Shown here piece after piece: positions 8,975-17,852 of a stretch of 64,000 bases of DNA. Made by a program: the position numbers and the translations under genes. The notes beneath the pieces are model-generated. The model was not told the origin of the DNA. It ran no database searches and was given only the letters and a program-made list of their open reading frames with translations. Where the stretch lies: positions 806,001-870,000 of the forward strand of contig NZ_CP072597.1 in NCBI RefSeq assembly GCF_018847975.1, read 5' to 3'. This DNA is from Lysobacter sp. K5869 (GTDB lineage Bacteria; Pseudomonadota; Gammaproteobacteria; Xanthomonadales; Xanthomonadaceae). Every line of letters starts with the position of its first letter. Positions within the stretch are counted from its first letter, which is position 1.

Positions 8975-9365
8975 TTAACGGCGTTGGACGGAGACCTTGA
9001 GAGCGGCCTTTGCAACAAACCTTGAATTGAAGGGCCCCGGCAACGGGGCCTTTCTTTTTGCGCTCGCTACAACGCCGATTGCCGACGCGCCCGCAACTGA
9101 CTGGCTACCGAGCGCCCCTTTTGCATCGCCGAGCGCACCGACCACTTGGCTAGTGCTGATGCCCATACGTCCCAACCTCGCCAGTCCATCCTGTAGGCCA
9201 ATGGCGAAGTCGGCCAAATCGTTCGACTCGGCTACCGGCTCGGCCTGGACGTACGCGCTTCGTCCGCCCGGTGCGACCGGGACCTCGACGGGGCCGAACG
9301 ACTCGACCTCCTGCTCCCAGGTATCCTCGGCCAGCGCGCGGCCGAGCAGCCCCGCCTTTTTTCAT
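8975..9365 (-). CDS. Small phage ORF with apparent frameshift in an A6 run (unknown function)
   Basis: An ATG at 9363-9365 overlaps the stop of the upstream tail-fibre gene (ATGA) and is followed by AAAAAA. Read as it stands, that ATG frame gives an Arg/Gly-rich shadow peptide. Removing one A gives a protein-like frame of about 129 residues (MKKAGLLGRALAEDTWEQEV..., later VAESNDLADFAIGLQDGLARL). That frame is open from 9361 to the TAA at 8975. The last ~27 residues run through the inverted repeat at 9033-9050, so the true C-terminus may be shorter. A sequencing error, a phase-variable tract or programmed frameshifting are all possible. It is the last phage gene before the RHS operon. Confidence 0.45.
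9033..9059 (+). terminator. Terminator downstream of RHS/immunity operon
   Basis: GGCCCCG at 9033-9039, GCAA loop, CGGGGCC at 9044-9050, then TTTCTTTTT. The T-tract is on the plus strand, so it serves the toxin-immunity operon. It probably also insulates it from the converging prophage late operon. Confidence 0.85.
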
Positions 9366-9805
9366 TGATCCGTGCAGTAGGTAATGCTGCCCAGCGTGAG
9401 CCATGCAACCTGGGCACTGGGCGGCAGCCCCACGAATACTTCTCCATTTGCTCGCACATCGATTCGGGTCGGCGCTCCTGCATCGCTCAGCGTCGTCATG
9501 ATCAACTGCGCGGATGGACGAAACGCTGCGGGCAGGACGAACACCACCGTTCCGCCGGCCCCGCCCTTGACCACGCCCCGCAATTGCACACGGTTCCCAT
9601 CCTTTCGGTAGCCTGCCGGAGCAAACACATCTCCGAAGTTCGTCCACGGCGCGTTGAGCGACGGCGCTACCCACGCGCCCTTGCGCGTATCGGCCAGCGC
9701 CGCGGCGGTACTTCGCCGGGTCTGCCCCCCTTGCACCACCGGCACGATTTCATCGCCGGTCAGCGCGCTCGCCGCCGGCAGCTGGGACAGTTTCAGGTTC
9801 GCCAT
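9362..9805 (-). CDS. Phage tail fibre tip / tail protein
   Basis: The 147-residue protein begins MANLKLSQLPAASALTGDEIVPVVQGGQT, the N-terminal pattern of many siphophage tail-fibre proteins. A short beta-rich body follows (VQLRGVVKGGAGGTVVFVLP), as seen at fibre tips. It starts two bases downstream of the end of the J-like gene. It probably sits at the distal tail and contacts the host surface. Its stop overlaps the ATG of the frameshifted small ORF. Confidence 0.72.
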   Translation of the reverse strand: MANLKLSQLPAASALTGDEIVPVVQGGQTRRSTAAALADTRKGAWVAPSLNAPWTNFGDVFAPAGYRKDGNRVQLRGVVKGGAGGTVVFVLPAAFRPSAQLIMTTLSDAGAPTRIDVRANGEVFVGLPPSAQVAWLTLGSITYCTDQ

Positions 9806-9806
9806 A

Positions 9807-12020
9807 TCATTCCATCAGCAGGTAGTCGCCGGCTTCGGTGACCAGCTCGTCGCTGACCTCCGACCGCAGCAGGCCGTTCTTGAAGTCGAAGGTGTGCGTG
9901 GCCTTCTGCCAGCTCGCCAGACCGTCGCGCGTCGAGCCAATCTCGGCTCGTAGGCGGTAGACGCCCTTGAGCGTGGCGGCGTAGCTGGTGCCGGTGATCG
10001 GCGCCGGGCTGTCGAGGACCGTGCCGGCAATGGCGTCCAGCAATCGCAGCACGTAGGCGGTGCCCGCCTCCGGGCCGATCGATCCCTGCCCGTGGTCGAC
10101 CAGTTGATCGCTCTGCAGGCGCCGGTCGCGGTGCGCCCAACTCACCACCAGGTCGCCGTCCACGGCAGCCGGATAGCGAGCGCCGGCCAGTTTCAGATCA
10201 CCCGGCGGGTACGGCCGCGCTTGGCGCTGCGCCAGCCTGACGCTGTCCACCGGCGCCAGCGCCGGGTCCAGCTGCGCGCTGGACGTGCGGGTTAGCAGCT
10301 TGGCCTCGACGGTTTCGCCGACGGCGTAGTCCGTGGGGTCCGCCGCCGCAAAGTCGTCGTAAAACCAAATCCGGGCGCCCTCGGCATGCGGCACAGGCAC
10401 GGTGTCCGCGCAACCGCGCGCCAGCGTCGCGGTCTGCGTCTGCGGATCGATCGCCACCACGCGGACCAGCTCGTCCTCGATCCAGGCCGCGGTCCCAACC
10501 ACCACCTGATCCAGCGCGCGCCCGGTCGTCAGTTGGGCGGCCGTCGTCGTTGCCGACAGCGCGCCGGCCAGGACCGCGGTCGGGCACCAGTCGCCGGTTC
10601 CGGCCTCAACAAAGGCGCCGCCCCCGACCCGGCTCGTCAGGATGTAGTTCAGCGCCAGGCCACCGGGCTGCTCACCCAGCGCCAGCACCAGGCCGGCATC
10701 CGCCGGCAGCGCCGCCAAGGCGGCCGGATCTAGCGTGGTAGCCAGATCCCGATAGCCGGCCTCGAACAATCGACGCGTCGGCGCCGGCTGGGGATTGCGG
10801 TCCGGCGGCGTCCACACCGGCGGCTGCGACTGCACATAGCTCGTAGCAGGCAGACCGAACACGTCCTGTACCGCCGAGACCAGGATCGCCCCTTCCGAGA
10901 GCCGGCCGTCATCGAACGTCCCGGCGCGCAGCACCAGGGTGCCGATCTCGCGGAACGGGTCGCGGATGCAGAACACGCTGCCGGGCGCGAGAGCGTCGCC
11001 GCGGCGATCCAGCCGTACCTTGAACCGCTTCAAGGCCGAGCAAGCGATAGAGAGATCGCGCGTGGCGACTCGGGCCGCCAGCTCGGCGGTCGGCAAACCG
11101 CGGTACTCGGTCGTAGTCGAGGCCACGCCGCCAGTGGCTTGGATGCCGGCCAGATCCTGCACTCGGATCTGCCGTTCCTCGTCGTTGATCGGGTCGTACC
11201 AGGTCACGATGACCTGATTGACCGCGCCGTCCTGCGCGCCGCCCTCGTCCTCCTCGATCGCCAGCAGACCGGACTCGTAGTCGAACACCGGCAGGTCTTC
11301 GACGCGGTAGTCGTCGCGCAGCAGGCGCAGCGTCGAGCGGCCGGTGCTGCGGTCGGTGTACTGCGCGGCACCGATATGGTCGATCACGACCTGCATGAAG
11401 TCGCTGATCGACGTCTGCCGTGCCCAACGCAGGCACAGGCCGAAGCCTTCGGCATGCAACGTGTCGGCGGCGCGCCGGTAGCTCGCCTCGTCCAACAATC
11501 CGCGATCCAGGCCGCGGCCCCAATCGCGGTTCGTCAGGCACTCGACCAAGATGTGCGCTGGGTTCATCGCCCGGATGGCGCCGTTGGCGAGCCAGATCAC
11601 CGCCTTCTCGGGATACCAGGGCGCACCATCCCAACCGACCAGCGCGCGGCGCGCGCGCGACTTCCAAGGCTTGGGGTACGGATTGTTCGCCGCGATCTGA
11701 CCGTCGAAGTACTGGGTCGTGGCGCCGCGGAACGCAGGTGTCGGCGTGCCATGCAGCGCGGACAGGGCCGGCAACACCGCTTGGTCGGCCTCGCCCATGA
11801 GCACGTCGAGCGTGCCCTTGATCCCGCCCTCGCCCTTGTCGCCGCCGAACAGGTCGGGCTTGTTGATGGCGATTCGGCCAGTCTTCATGATCGAGCCCTT
11901 CCAGGCCTCGCGGTCGCCGACTCGAATCTCGACAATCTCGTCCACCGGCCCTCGTGCGAGGCCCATGTGCAATCCGAACAGGTAGCGGTGGCCGACCGTC
12001 TGCTTCTTGCGGCTACCCAC
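9807..12020 (-). CDS. Phage tail tip attachment protein (J-like)
   Basis: This 737-residue protein is the largest of the tail-tip block. I start it at the GTG at 12018-12020, which overlaps the stop of the previous small gene. The longer open frame to 12158 is a shadow of that gene. Residues 1-120 carry the GHRYLFGLHMGLARGPVDEIVEIRVGD block. The middle region (about 130-330, ILVECLTNRDWGRG) is typical of J-like tail tip proteins, and the C-terminal third is beta-rich and fibronectin-like. It should form the tail tip hub and determine host attachment. Confidence 0.82.
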   Translation of the reverse strand: MGSRKKQTVGHRYLFGLHMGLARGPVDEIVEIRVGDREAWKGSIMKTGRIAINKPDLFGGDKGEGGIKGTLDVLMGEADQAVLPALSALHGTPTPAFRGATTQYFDGQIAANNPYPKPWKSRARRALVGWDGAPWYPEKAVIWLANGAIRAMNPAHILVECLTNRDWGRGLDRGLLDEASYRRAADTLHAEGFGLCLRWARQTSISDFMQVVIDHIGAAQYTDRSTGRSTLRLLRDDYRVEDLPVFDYESGLLAIEEDEGGAQDGAVNQVIVTWYDPINDEERQIRVQDLAGIQATGGVASTTTEYRGLPTAELAARVATRDLSIACSALKRFKVRLDRRGDALAPGSVFCIRDPFREIGTLVLRAGTFDDGRLSEGAILVSAVQDVFGLPATSYVQSQPPVWTPPDRNPQPAPTRRLFEAGYRDLATTLDPAALAALPADAGLVLALGEQPGGLALNYILTSRVGGGAFVEAGTGDWCPTAVLAGALSATTTAAQLTTGRALDQVVVGTAAWIEDELVRVVAIDPQTQTATLARGCADTVPVPHAEGARIWFYDDFAAADPTDYAVGETVEAKLLTRTSSAQLDPALAPVDSVRLAQRQARPYPPGDLKLAGARYPAAVDGDLVVSWAHRDRRLQSDQLVDHGQGSIGPEAGTAYVLRLLDAIAGTVLDSPAPITGTSYAATLKGVYRLRAEIGSTRDGLASWQKATHTFDFKNGLLRSEVSDELVTEAGDYLLME

Positions 12021-12228
12021 GCGCTGCCTCCGCGCGCGCGAACGCGACCAGGTGCAGGCCCAGCGCATCGCCGGTCGCCTCGATGACTTCGGCCTCGATG
12101 CCGTCGCGCACAAACGCACTCCAGTCCAAGCCGTAGTAGGCGAACCACTCGCGCCCACCTTGGGCGCAGAACCCCGGCCGCGCGCCGAAGCCCGGCGCGC
12201 GGCGCAGGTGCTCCAAGGTCACGATCAC
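12013..12228 (-). CDS. Small tail-tip assembly protein, unknown family
   Basis: The 71-residue protein (MIVTLEHLRRAPGFGARPGFC) is packed between the 78-residue protein and the J-like gene with overlaps at both ends. It has one Cys-Gly-rich segment and an amphipathic C-terminal helix. This slot often holds a small tail assembly or peptidase-like protein; at 71 residues it is too short for NlpC/P60. The function is unknown, but translational coupling supports a real gene. Confidence 0.68.
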   Translation of the reverse strand: MIVTLEHLRRAPGFGARPGFCAQGGREWFAYYGLDWSAFVRDGIEAEVIEATGDALGLHLVAFARAEAARG

Positions 12229-12461
12229 TTCTTGCCGCCCTTCTGCTTGATCGGCTGTGTGCGGTACTGGCCGACGCCGAGCACCATCCAGTCCGAGATC
12301 CAGACATCGCCGAAGATCACCGCCTGCGGCGTGCCCTCGGTGGCCTGCGGGAACTGGAAATCGCCGAACGCGGCCGGCTTGGGCTGCGGCGGTTTCGGCC
12401 GTGCGGCCGCCGAGACGAAATAGCTGACCAGCCAGATCGCCAACTGGACCCAGACGTTCAT
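12225..12461 (-). CDS. Small membrane-anchored tail-associated protein
   Basis: The 78-residue protein has an N-terminal hydrophobic segment (VWVQLAIWLVSYFVSAAA). It then has a Pro-rich linker and a soluble part containing TPQAVIFGDVWISDWMVLG. That sequence resembles the N-terminal section of J-like proteins in other phages, as if a split-off J head. It overlaps the next gene by 4 nt. Either it is a tail-tip subunit or a relic of a longer J. Confidence 0.62.
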   Translation of the reverse strand: MNVWVQLAIWLVSYFVSAAARPKPPQPKPAAFGDFQFPQATEGTPQAVIFGDVWISDWMVLGVGQYRTQPIKQKGGKK

Positions 12462-12476
12462 GCAGATGTTCCGAAT

Positions 12477-13292
12477 TCAGAAGACGGGCGTGCCGTCGAA
12501 AGGCGATTTACCGGGTAGCCCCGGGGCGCCGCCGTAGTTCGGCGCGTTGGCGAACTTGCTGTGGCAGATCGCGATCGTCCGCGCGCAGCCGGGATAGGCG
12601 ACGACGGCTTGGCCGACACGCAGCCCGTCGCCGGCGCCGAGCAAGATCAGCCGCTCGCCGATGTGGGCGCGAATGCCGCGCCGCTCGATCCCGGCCTCGC
12701 CCAAATCCCAGGCCAGGAAGCCACCGGCCAACCAGCCATCCGGGAGCAGACCGAATGCGCCCGCGGTGACTGCGTTGCCGGCAACCGTCGCCAGCAGCGC
12801 CGGCACCCGATGCGCCTCCGGGTTGACCCGGCAGTTGCGGTCGTAGAGCGTGTGCGGGCAACCGCGCGTCCACGCCAACCGCAGCCCTGGCTGGCCGAGC
12901 GCGGCATCCAGCGACTGGCAGCGGACCTCGGTGGCTTCCAGCTTTGGCCGATTGACCCCGGCGACGCGGCCCACCCAGGACACGCGCGCCTCGGCATCGC
13001 CTTCGTGGATGTCGCGCACGAACACCGCGACCTCGGTCGACGGCGGCAGGCCGCGATACAGGCGAGCAACCTCGAAATCGCCCGGCGCTGTAATCGTCAA
13101 CACGTCGCTGGCGACATGCCCGGACTGGCGGATGCCGTCGTCGCTGATCGCGGTGGCGCGGAAGGTCTGCGTATCGAGTTGGAAGTCGCGGTCGCCGCCG
13201 GTGTATCGCCAACGCTTGCCGCCGCGGACGAACTCGTACAGCCGTCGCGGATTGCCCGCGGCGGTCGAGCGTTCGAATTGGTCGAAGCTCAT
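12477..13292 (-). CDS. BR0599/DUF2163-family tail protein
   Basis: The 271-residue protein begins with the tail-tip signature FVRGGKRWRYTGGDRDF. It ends with the BR0599 C-terminal block: RTIAICHSKFANAPNYGGAPGLPG, here split from the preceding CARTIA by nothing. A Cys pair in TRGCPHTLYDRNCRV is conserved in the family. These proteins replace lambda L/K at the tail tip of many proteobacterial siphophages and GTAs. It overlaps the upstream gene by ATGA. Exact biochemistry is unknown. Confidence 0.85.
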   Translation of the reverse strand: MSFDQFERSTAAGNPRRLYEFVRGGKRWRYTGGDRDFQLDTQTFRATAISDDGIRQSGHVASDVLTITAPGDFEVARLYRGLPPSTEVAVFVRDIHEGDAEARVSWVGRVAGVNRPKLEATEVRCQSLDAALGQPGLRLAWTRGCPHTLYDRNCRVNPEAHRVPALLATVAGNAVTAGAFGLLPDGWLAGGFLAWDLGEAGIERRGIRAHIGERLILLGAGDGLRVGQAVVAYPGCARTIAICHSKFANAPNYGGAPGLPGKSPFDGTPVF

Positions 13293-14992
13293 GCCGGGGT
13301 GGGTCCATCGTTGCTGTCAGGATCGCGCACCGCCCGCAGCACAATGGCCGCGTCGGCGGCGCCGTCGCTGTCGGTGTGGTGCTCGATCTCGGTTTCGTCG
13401 CTGTCGGCGCGGGACAACGCCATGAAACTGATCCGCTTCACGTCGCGCACGCGGACATCTGCACCCAGCGCGGCGTCGAAGGTGATGCGGTCAATGGCGT
13501 CGTCCAGGCTCACCGCGGCGGTGATGCGGCGATGGAAGGCGCGGCCGTCGCGCAGCTCGATCCGAAGGTCGCGGCGACCGGGCCGCAGACCGCCGAACCG
13601 GGCCAGGCCGACATTGGCGATGTCCGCCGCTGTCGCGGTGCCGGCGACGGTAGCCAGCAAAGTCAGGTCGTCGGCATGGGTCGGCCGCCACACGGCACGC
13701 TGGCGGCCTCGCAGGGCGTATAGCCAGGACCGAACCCGCGCCCGTTCCGCCCGGCCGTGCATTCGCCAGGTATGGGATTGCGTCACCGCCGCCCAGTCCG
13801 CCGGGTCCAGCACGAACGGGGCGCCGAACTCGTTGTCCAAGGACAGCAGCGCGCGCTGCCAACCGGCCGACAGCGATTCCGACTCGTCGGGGCGATCGGC
13901 CAGCACCGGATGGCCGCGGTACCTCGGCGCATCCGACAGCGCTGGCCAATCGCAGGGCTCGACCACCTCGAAGCGCATTGCGACCGAGGCTGCCTGATCT
14001 GTCAGGCGGGTGACCTTCGGCGCCTCGGCCAAGCGGGCGGTCCGGACGGGGTACAAGCGGGTGCCGCGCGACCAGGCCCGCGTCGTCGGATGCCGCAGGA
14101 CGATGCGGTCGGCGCTGATCGACTCGATCTCGGCGACCTCGGTGTCGAACGCGGTCGGGCCGCGTAGCAGCACCAGACCGCCCGGCCGGAAGTCGCGATA
14201 GGCCGGATCGCAGGCCAGGACACGGACGCCGAGCGCATACTCGGCGCCTAGCCATTGCCCGTCCGGCCAGACCGGCAGCGCCCACGTGCGCCCGCCCCAG
14301 CCGAACACGGCCAGATCCAGCAACACCCGCTCGCGGCCGTCCACGGTCAGCGTCGCTTCGAACGAGCGCCGCGGCGTCGAGCGCAGGCCGCGCCGCTGCT
14401 CAACCTGCAGCGGGCTGGTCAGGATGTCGGTGCGCCACGCCAGCCGCTCCAGCACGCCGCGAGACCAATCCGGTACAAAGGCGAACGCGACGATGCGCTG
14501 GCCGGTGATGACGACCGGCTGCACAGGGAAACCGTCAAACCGGAACGCCAGCGTGGCGCCGATCACCGGCGGGCCATCGGTTCCGACCGCGACCTGCCAC
14601 GTCCGCTCCGACAGCGGTGCGAACGGCAGCGGCGGCGCGCCGGGCGCGGTCAGGACGATGCCCTCGCCGCCCGACAGCGTCGCTTCGGTCAACGTCAGCG
14701 CCTGGCTGCGGAACGCATTCCAGACCCACACCGCCCGGCGCTGCACGCTGCTGACGTTGCCGAGGTTCAGCACCCGCGGCTCGACGTGGATGCGGTCGAA
14801 GAAATCGTCGCCGAACAGCGGCTGCATCACGCCGCGGCGTCGGTCGCCGATGTGCTGGGGCAGCACTACGGTGCGTTGCCCATACGTCGGCTCCGATCCG
14901 AGCGCCCCGGACGCGCGGCCATCCCAGAACGGCGGAGATCGGAAGTAATCGCCCTGACCGCTGAAGGTCAGCGGCCACAGGCCATGCCACAT
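13289..14992 (-). CDS. Phage distal tail protein, unknown family
   Basis: This 567-residue beta-rich protein lies between the 311-residue structural protein and the BR0599 protein. It has repeated short strands and many Trp/Arg residues (RTWALPVWPDGQWLG) and no transmembrane segment. Its position suggests a distal tail or hub component. The ATG at 14990-14992 has no strong ribosome site; the next in-frame ATG is about 55 codons in (VMQPLFGDDFF). The function is not proven. Confidence 0.7.
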   Translation of the reverse strand: MWHGLWPLTFSGQGDYFRSPPFWDGRASGALGSEPTYGQRTVVLPQHIGDRRRGVMQPLFGDDFFDRIHVEPRVLNLGNVSSVQRRAVWVWNAFRSQALTLTEATLSGGEGIVLTAPGAPPLPFAPLSERTWQVAVGTDGPPVIGATLAFRFDGFPVQPVVITGQRIVAFAFVPDWSRGVLERLAWRTDILTSPLQVEQRRGLRSTPRRSFEATLTVDGRERVLLDLAVFGWGGRTWALPVWPDGQWLGAEYALGVRVLACDPAYRDFRPGGLVLLRGPTAFDTEVAEIESISADRIVLRHPTTRAWSRGTRLYPVRTARLAEAPKVTRLTDQAASVAMRFEVVEPCDWPALSDAPRYRGHPVLADRPDESESLSAGWQRALLSLDNEFGAPFVLDPADWAAVTQSHTWRMHGRAERARVRSWLYALRGRQRAVWRPTHADDLTLLATVAGTATAADIANVGLARFGGLRPGRRDLRIELRDGRAFHRRITAAVSLDDAIDRITFDAALGADVRVRDVKRISFMALSRADSDETEIEHHTDSDGAADAAIVLRAVRDPDSNDGPTPA

Positions 14993-15006
14993 ACGATGTC
15001 CGCTAG

Positions 15007-15942
15007 TTACTCGGTGATGCGATAGGCATATCCGTAGACCCCGCTATTCGGGGTGCCGGCCGGGCCATTCTTGCGATGGACCGGGAACACCTTCCAGCGG
15101 TCGCTGCCCAGCACCAGCTCCTCACCGGGGGCGTAGCTGTCCAGGCGGATGAAGCGAAGGTCCGGCGGGTGGCCGACGCCGGTGTTCAGGTCGCCGCCGC
15201 GGGGCACCGAACACCACAGCGGCTGGCCCGGCGCGCGACCGGTCAGTGTGCTGTGTCCGATCTCCTTCAGTAGATTGATCGGCGCCCCTCGCCGACGCCA
15301 GCCGCAGGACAGTGCGCGGCTATCGCCGCCGGTGTCCGAGACCCCATGCCAGCGTGGCGAAACGCCATCGAAATCACAGCGCACGCGCGTCACGGCCGAC
15401 ATGTAGTTGGCCCAATAGTCATCGAATGCCACTGCATGGCGAACGTCGTCTGGACTGCTGATGTAGCTCGGATCGTAGTACCACTGACTGCCGTAGACAT
15501 ACTGCGCGGTGTTGACCAACCCGGCGGTCACTAGCCTCCCGGTGCCGAAATGCTTAAACGTGCCGGCCTGAGTCTCCAGCACGATATGCAGGTACGGCTG
15601 CGGCGCTGTTGCGCTGAAGAAGTGGACGGCGCTATACGGACCTTGGACGTAGTTCGTCCAGACCTGCGCGCTGGCGTCGGTCTGGACATCCGCGTTGGCA
15701 TTTGCCGCGTAACCCGTATGGCCGAACGCGCCCACGAACGGCGGCGGCCGAGAACTGTCGCCACCGCTCAGTTCGGTCAGAAACGTCGCATACAGAGAAC
15801 CCGCATGAACGCTCAGCGCTTTGCCGACGCGCACCGTGCGGTCGCGCCAGCCATCCACGGCCCAGCCGTTGCCTTGGGCAAACACGCGCAGCTTGTCGAG
15901 CAGCTCGTTGGGGTCGTTCGCTGCGGACGTCGCGTAGGCCAT
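15007..15942 (-). CDS. Phage virion protein, unknown function
   Basis: The 311-residue soluble protein begins with an ordered helical segment (ANDPNELLDKLRVFAQGNGW) and is then beta/aromatic-rich. It overlaps the end of the discoidin-containing gene by one base. Proteins opening with a short helical 'NELLDKL..FA..NGW' module occur in tail operons of related prophages. I cannot name a family with confidence. Confidence 0.62.
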   Translation of the reverse strand: MAYATSAANDPNELLDKLRVFAQGNGWAVDGWRDRTVRVGKALSVHAGSLYATFLTELSGGDSSRPPPFVGAFGHTGYAANANADVQTDASAQVWTNYVQGPYSAVHFFSATAPQPYLHIVLETQAGTFKHFGTGRLVTAGLVNTAQYVYGSQWYYDPSYISSPDDVRHAVAFDDYWANYMSAVTRVRCDFDGVSPRWHGVSDTGGDSRALSCGWRRRGAPINLLKEIGHSTLTGRAPGQPLWCSVPRGGDLNTGVGHPPDLRFIRLDSYAPGEELVLGSDRWKVFPVHRKNGPAGTPNSGVYGYAYRITE

Positions 15943-17519
15943 CAGTCGAGCTTCAACGCGAAGTAGTTGTCGGGAGAGATCCGAAAAGCGTTCTGGAACG
16001 CCATCCAGCCCGCGCCCTCATGGTCAATCCGCGACTCCGAGGCGGTATTGAAGCCAGTCGTCCAGCCGCAGCCGTCGAACTCACCCAGCGTGTGCCGCGG
16101 CGAGGTGCTTCCCAGAACCAGCGGCAGCATGGGCGAGGTGCCGTCCAGGTTCTCGCGGAGATTGGCGCGATCGCCCCAAGTCGACATCGCGCTCGGATAC
16201 ACCTTCCCAGGCGTCTCGGTATCGCCGATATCGCTCGATCCTGACGCAGAACGATTGACATGCAGACGCCAGACATTGTCTGGGTAGTTCACCGCGAGCG
16301 CGTAGCGTCCGGGGTCGAAGAAGCAACGGAAATTGGCGTCTGTAGCATCGGGCGTCAGGGTCTCGGCAGATCCGCATGCGCCAATAGCGAGCGGGTACTC
16401 GTGAATCGACGGCGGCTCGTAGGCGTTGATGAAGCCCAGGTAGGCGCTGAGGTACACCGTGCCCACTCGCGCGACAATTACGACGCGCTGGCCGTTGATC
16501 GCCAGCCAGTAGGCGAATGGACCGTTGCGCAGCGGCAATCCCCGCACGCCGCTGACGTTGGTCTGCGACCGCACGCCGCGTAGCGGATTGTGCGAGCGGA
16601 AACCGTACCAATTGAGGTTGTACGCGGCACGCGCCGCATCCTCGTACAACTCGGCGCCGATGAAGATCGCCTTCTGTCCATCCAGGCCAGGTGCCTGCAC
16701 CACCCACTGCGCCCGGTCTTCGAGCTCGAAGTCGGCGTCGAGGTCGGTATGGAAGCTTATGTCGTTGACTTCGAGCGGGTCGGCGCCGGCCGTGCCCGTG
16801 ATCAGCAAGCGCCAGAACCGGGCAGCGGCAGGAACAACGGTGATCGGGTAGGTCCGGCGCATGCGCGCGCTCGGCCAGACCTGGCCACTCCAGGTTTGCA
16901 CCCGCGACCAGGCCGAGCCGTCGTCGGAGCGCTGCAGTTCGAAAGCCGCCGGGCCGCGCGCGCCGTTATCGCCGATACCCACCGTCATTGCCTTGACCAC
17001 GGCCGGACCGATCATCTCGATACTGGCGTGCGCCGGCAGACCGGCAACGGGCAGGCTGGACCAGGTGTCGGTTCGGTTGTCGAATACCGAGGCCGGATTG
17101 GTCAGGTTCGTCGTGCGAAAACCTGCATTGCGGCAGCCGTAGCGGCGAACCAGCGTCCAGGCAGGCGAAGTGTTGAGGGTGAAGCGGTCGCCCGGCACGA
17201 ATGGCGTCGCCCCCGCATTGATCCGGAACCGTAGCCGCTCGGACTCGAAGGGCTGGCCCACCCAGGCGATGCCTAGATCGCCCGCAAGCGCGCCGATCAC
17301 TTGGAACCGATCCGCATCCAGCGCGGTCAGGGTGAAGCCCTCGGCGACGCTGATGCGGCCGCCGCGGTACCCGCCGGCAGCGCCGTCCGGTCCGGTCAGC
17401 GTGCCGTTGCCGGTACCCGCATACAGCAAACCCCAGGCGTGGCCTTCGGTACAGAGCGCAGATTCCAGCCGGCCGAGGAAGTCGTAGTAATCGGCAGCAA
17501 CGCCGGCACGAAGAGTCAT
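15942..17519 (-). CDS. Phage tail protein with discoidin-like (F5/8 type C) domain
   Basis: The 525-residue protein starts at the ATG at 17517-17519, immediately after the terminator; the longer frame to 17585 crosses it. Residues ~135-260 look like an F5/8 type C fold: VFDNRTDTWSSLP, FELQRSDDGSAWSRV, ARFWRLLITG. The rest is unassigned beta structure. Discoidin-like domains bind sugars, so this is a good candidate for surface polysaccharide recognition by the tail. It begins the distal tail gene block. Confidence 0.7.
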   Translation of the reverse strand: MTLRAGVAADYYDFLGRLESALCTEGHAWGLLYAGTGNGTLTGPDGAAGGYRGGRISVAEGFTLTALDADRFQVIGALAGDLGIAWVGQPFESERLRFRINAGATPFVPGDRFTLNTSPAWTLVRRYGCRNAGFRTTNLTNPASVFDNRTDTWSSLPVAGLPAHASIEMIGPAVVKAMTVGIGDNGARGPAAFELQRSDDGSAWSRVQTWSGQVWPSARMRRTYPITVVPAAARFWRLLITGTAGADPLEVNDISFHTDLDADFELEDRAQWVVQAPGLDGQKAIFIGAELYEDAARAAYNLNWYGFRSHNPLRGVRSQTNVSGVRGLPLRNGPFAYWLAINGQRVVIVARVGTVYLSAYLGFINAYEPPSIHEYPLAIGACGSAETLTPDATDANFRCFFDPGRYALAVNYPDNVWRLHVNRSASGSSDIGDTETPGKVYPSAMSTWGDRANLRENLDGTSPMLPLVLGSTSPRHTLGEFDGCGWTTGFNTASESRIDHEGAGWMAFQNAFRISPDNYFALKLD

Positions 17520-17523
17520 GGGC

Positions 17524-17557
17524 AAAAGAAAGCGCGCCCGGAGGGGGCCGGGCGCGC
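17524..17557 (-). terminator. Terminator/attenuator just before the discoidin tail gene
   Basis: On the minus strand the hairpin GCGCGCCCGG / CCGGGCGCGC (arms 17548-17557 and 17532-17541) is followed by TTTCTTTT. It ends 4 nt before the ATG of the downstream tail gene. It would stop transcription from the tape-measure side, so tail-tip expression must depend on antitermination or another promoter. Confidence 0.8.
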
Positions 17558-17632
17558 GATAGCGGTTGAGGAACTGGGGGCTCAAACCGCCGGACTCAGT
17601 GTCGCCACCGACGGTTGCACACGCTGCGATGG

Positions 17633-17740
17633 CTAGCTCGAGTCCTGACGCACGGTAGGAGCAATGGCGCGGATTGTGAGCAAGATCACTTGGCGCGCCC
17701 GACTTGGATGCATATCACGGCCACGATCTCGCGCGGTTTG
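17633..17740 (-). pseudogene. Decayed second copy of the tape-measure gene 3' end
   Basis: About 95 bases match the last bases of the intact tape-measure gene (18508-18610) at roughly 70 percent with a small gap. The intact end codes REIVNVMGTQAGRQVILSTIRANAPTVRQ. The copy codes REIVAVI, shifts frame, and resumes as ARQVILLTIRAIAPTVRQDSS before a stop. The copy and the intact end flank the inserted lectin-like gene, so it marks the junction of the cargo insertion. Confidence 0.82.
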
Positions 17741-17852
17741 AGACAACACATTCGGATAATTCCCGTGGGCACCACGCTCGGCGCGAAGCAGCTTCGATTG
17801 GCGCCCGGACATGCAGAACATCCACCGTTTTCTCACTATGGAGAGTAAGAAA

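Noticed and set aside
8952..9361. attL core sequence
   Set aside because: Compared by eye with 55110-55541 and no shared word of useful length was found. Serine recombinase cores can be 2-10 bp, so this cannot be settled without a reference.
12021..12158. Longer N-terminus for the J-like protein (46 extra codons)
   Set aside because: The extra part is an out-of-frame copy of the 71-residue gene. The GTG at 12020 overlapping the stop is the usual coupled start.
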